From Niebla homalea (lineage: Eukaryota > Ascomycota > Lecanoromycetes > Lecanorales > Ramalinaceae): 64,000 bases of DNA. Location: NCBI GenBank assembly GCA_019925105.1, contig JAHGAU010000002.1, positions 62,001-126,000 of the forward strand, written 5' to 3'. Shown here one piece after another: positions 61,112 through 64,000 of the stretch. Below the pieces are notes generated by a model that was not told where the DNA came from, did no database searches, and saw nothing but the letters and a program-made list of their open reading frames with translations. Position numbers and translations under genes: made by a program. Positions within the stretch are counted from its first letter, which is position 1. Each line of letters starts with the position of its first letter.

Positions 61112-63468
61112 GCTCGCAAGATGTGGACGCTTTCGGGTTTACCTCACATCCATCTATCGGGCAGGGATGGGTGTGTGGCTACTGGGTATTCTTTGGCAAA
61201 CGGGGGGCACGGGAGGGGGAAAATGCGATATATCGGATGGTGATTGCAGCAGAGACGGGGATCGATGATCACAGAACACACACGGCTGATGTGGGAGATT
61301 CGGAGGGAAAATGGAAGAAGATCCAGGATGAATGAGAAGTTCAAGAGGGGGGATCAGCCGTGCCCGTTGCGAATGAGGCCTTTCGATCCGAAGGATTGTG
61401 ATTGTGGATGACGCCGCATATCATCGATTACTGCTTCTCTCACACCGCAACGTCTACCTCATTTGACTGAGTCATGGACTGTAAAATTACTTGCATACTT
61501 GAAGCGGTGGAAGCAGCGATCATATGTAATCACTACGAATGTACTGCCCATGGGGATGGCAGCAAAAGATGCGATGTCAGACATGGATTTGGGGCTGACT
61601 GTGCCTCCTCCTCTTATGCACCGTAGAAACAAGGCGTCAGCATGAAGCGTTTCAAGGAAAGAGTGTACCGGTGTACACTCGCATATTACATTTTTATAGT
61701 AGCATTGATGGGACGCCCCGCACGCGAAGCCCACGTGGGAATGACTTGCGATGGATCAGATTACACAGTAGTATCGTAGTGACATTCGCACTCGGTGATT
61801 TAGATGACAGCCAGAAAGGGTGGCGTATTTCGATGCACATAACACTTGGCTATGACGAGTACTATGATTGATATCGGCATTGAGGCGGATCCATTCGGAC
61901 TTGTCATCTCCTTTCGTCCACTGACTGCGTTCGGTGAAGATTTGATGTTGATTGAGGACGTCCAACCAACAGCCGAACGCCCCCGAGACACGGAAGTTTA
62001 GGGCACCGATTGAGAGGCTTAGGGGTTCCGGAGGCAAGGCCAAGAAGGCACAGGCCCAACCCAATCACGGAGACGGAAACGATACAACGTACAGCAGTAC
62101 CGATTGATGGGTTGTAGAGAATCCAATGTGAGCAATACCGTGGGCAATAGTGTTGCTCGCTAATCTATCTGATTAGACAGTCGACTGGAGGTGAATCACG
62201 AAGGGGTTGGCAATAGTTGATATGAGTGATTTTCGAAAACAGCTGTCGTTTTCCCGAACGGCGACCTGGTTGTCGTAATCCAGCCCAATCGGTATGATGA
62301 GCACCTAAAGCAGGAGAGTATTCGGCGGCGGAAGCGGTCAACGCTGCTTGATGATCCCTTTTCCGTACGGATAAGCTCGTGTAGACATGTTACATGCCCT
62401 GCATAATTCGAACTTAGAAGCGAGATTCAAGCATCCACCTGGATCGGAGTAAAGATTCCTGCGACTCTGCCAAGGTCGCTCTGTGAGAGGAGGCGGATGG
62501 TTATCTGACTGAATCCTACCACCCACATTGGGAGGAAGGGGGTGAGGGACGAAAAAAGTCACCGTGATCTATTGGATCAGCATGACGCTCGCTTACGGTG
62601 GTGTCTTATGTTCACCGCATCCCACATACCATGAGATAGGAGGCTTAGGGAGGGCGAGGAAGGGTAGGGATAAATACCTCCGTATTCGAGCGCTCCAGGC
62701 TGGATCGGTCCCCTAAACTTTCCTAATGGTTATACTAAGGGTACAATGCATGGATTCGTATGGATGAGGAATATTGCACGGCCGTTTTCACCGCCTGGTT
62801 TAGTGAAGTCGTTGTAACCACCTGTAGACTACGGAATACTTAACCAGTGCCTCTTGCCGGTAGCCTGTCAAATACTACTTATACATGCCTGGCCACGCCT
62901 ACCGGACCAGCTCAGTCAGCCTATTTCAGTGGTAGCTTTCTTGACTAAACAGTATTTGGTGTTTGTTCGTTGGCCGACTGCCTGATTTGGCGCGTGAGTG
63001 GTGCCTGATTAATATCCCACGACTTCAAACTTCACCTTTTGGCAGGCCTGGAAGCCTGTGATTCTAGATCAGGCTTGTGATTTGTTTGCCCCGACTGATC
63101 ACCTTGCACCGTCTCGTGCACAAGCAAGGCAGGCAGTACACATATTTGAGGCAGGCCCACCTCGCTTTTGCCATCTTCCCCAGGAAACAGCCTTTCACCA
63201 TATCTTGAAACACGCGAAGGAAGACGACAAATACTGAGCAACAAAGGTGCGGTGTGTGTGATATTCCTGACGTGCGTGCGGCGAAGTCCACAAAGCGCGT
63301 GGGCGAGCAGCAGTCAGAAAAAGATAAACACGCAGTACCACTAAGACAGACGGTGGTAGCCGGTGCCCAGTCAAAACGCGCACAGCAGAGAGTGACCTGA
63401 GAGTGACCTGAAGGGCAAGACAATAATAATCATCACATCAGCAACGCAAATACTAACTATTGCAACTG

Positions 63469-63508
63469 CGGTGCGGTGCGGTGCAGTGCGGTGCAGTGCA
63501 GTGCAGTG
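63469..63508. repeat. GTGCGGTGCAG minisatellite
   Basis: A run of 5-bp units GTGCG and GTGCA in mixed order, about eight copies in direct tandem. Confidence 0.85.
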
Positions 63509-64000
63509 CCGTACAAGCTGGAAGGTCGCATCCTGTCTTACATTTGAATTTGATTCGATACTCTACGCAGCTCGGTGGAAAGGGATCAAATACATCACGA
63601 CATCATAAAGAGAGAGACAGAGACAGAGTCGGACAGAAAAGATACTTGGATGATTCATGAAGAACAATATTTGATTTCGGGGGTTTGTCATCAACCAGAA
63701 GGCAAAACTTTAACTAGCCTGAATATTCACGTATTCGAGTCACCGCTTCCTCTCTCGCGTACCGAACGGTGAACGCTTTCGGGTGGCCACATCCGCGTTT
63801 TGGTCTGATCTCAGAATCCAATATTTACATCCGGAGGCCCGCGACAAACAAGTTATTCAAATCTCATCCCAACGCCGCCGACTTCTTCATTCACTATATG
63901 AAACACATCATATGATACGACCCATACTGACTTGAACAACTTCTCGTACGACTCCAACTTCTCAACACCCAAGGGCCGCGCCTGCCAATCTCAGAGTCGC

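Larger units (their letters stand above)
60179..64000. other. Gene-poor right end
   Basis: No gene can be supported over 3.8 kb on either strand; open frames are at most about 120 codons and show no family. Simple repeats are listed separately. The right border may be the promoter of a gene outside the window. Confidence 0.4.

Noticed and set aside
61459..62064. Possible small gene on the minus strand
   Set aside because: Frames around 90-100 codons without family match, ATG context or convincing introns.

Overview
The window is nuclear DNA of a filamentous ascomycete (Pezizomycotina; Dothideomycetes is my guess, unproven). Signs are short GT-AG introns of about 45-100 bp with CTAAC/CTGAC-type branch sites, a Zn2Cys6 regulator, an SPX-ankyrin-GDPD protein, a fungal DUF6594 membrane protein and fungus-specific architectures of conserved eukaryotic genes. 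I see no bacterial operons, CRISPR array, rRNA gene or convincing tRNA gene.

Layout. 0.8-2.1 kb: DUF2786 protein. 2.1-6.8 kb: gene-poor, with one weak split-gene candidate. 6.8-10.3 kb: TAF10 and a TRF/Tbf1-like telobox protein, convergent. 11.3-15.4 kb: a large four-exon protein I do not recognise. 16.5-20.2 kb: GDE1. 21.0-27.0 kb: PRP43 and PRMT5, divergent; the PRMT5 end is broken by two frameshifts. 28.1-31.8 kb: a tandem-retropepsin plus C2H2 zinc-finger gene, head to head with a DUF6594 gene, with 8 bp between candidate start codons. 32.4-34.9 kb: TMA46 and OST4, divergent. 35.6-40.7 kb: an AT-hook/C2H2 chromatin-type protein and RPL26, divergent. 41.5-44.3 kb: a Zn2Cys6 regulator with a 5'-leader intron. 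44.4-53.2 kb: gene-poor, with two small multi-exon candidates, a 61-bp tandem duplication and a probable pseudogene. 54.2-55.7 kb: a pyridoxamine-phosphate-oxidase-like protein. 56.3-60.2 kb: SIT4/PP6 phosphatase and UPF3, divergent. 60.2-64.0 kb: no supported gene, several simple repeats.

The housekeeping genes cover transcription (TAF10), splicing and ribosome biogenesis (PRP43), arginine methylation (PRMT5), translation (RPL26, TMA46), N-glycosylation (OST4), mRNA surveillance (UPF3), signalling (SIT4) and phosphodiester metabolism (GDE1). They are not an operon or pathway cluster; several pairs share divergent promoters. The accessory module at 28.1-31.8 kb is the most unusual part. All exon models were built by hand from splice consensus, frame continuity and family motifs; none has been tested against RNA.
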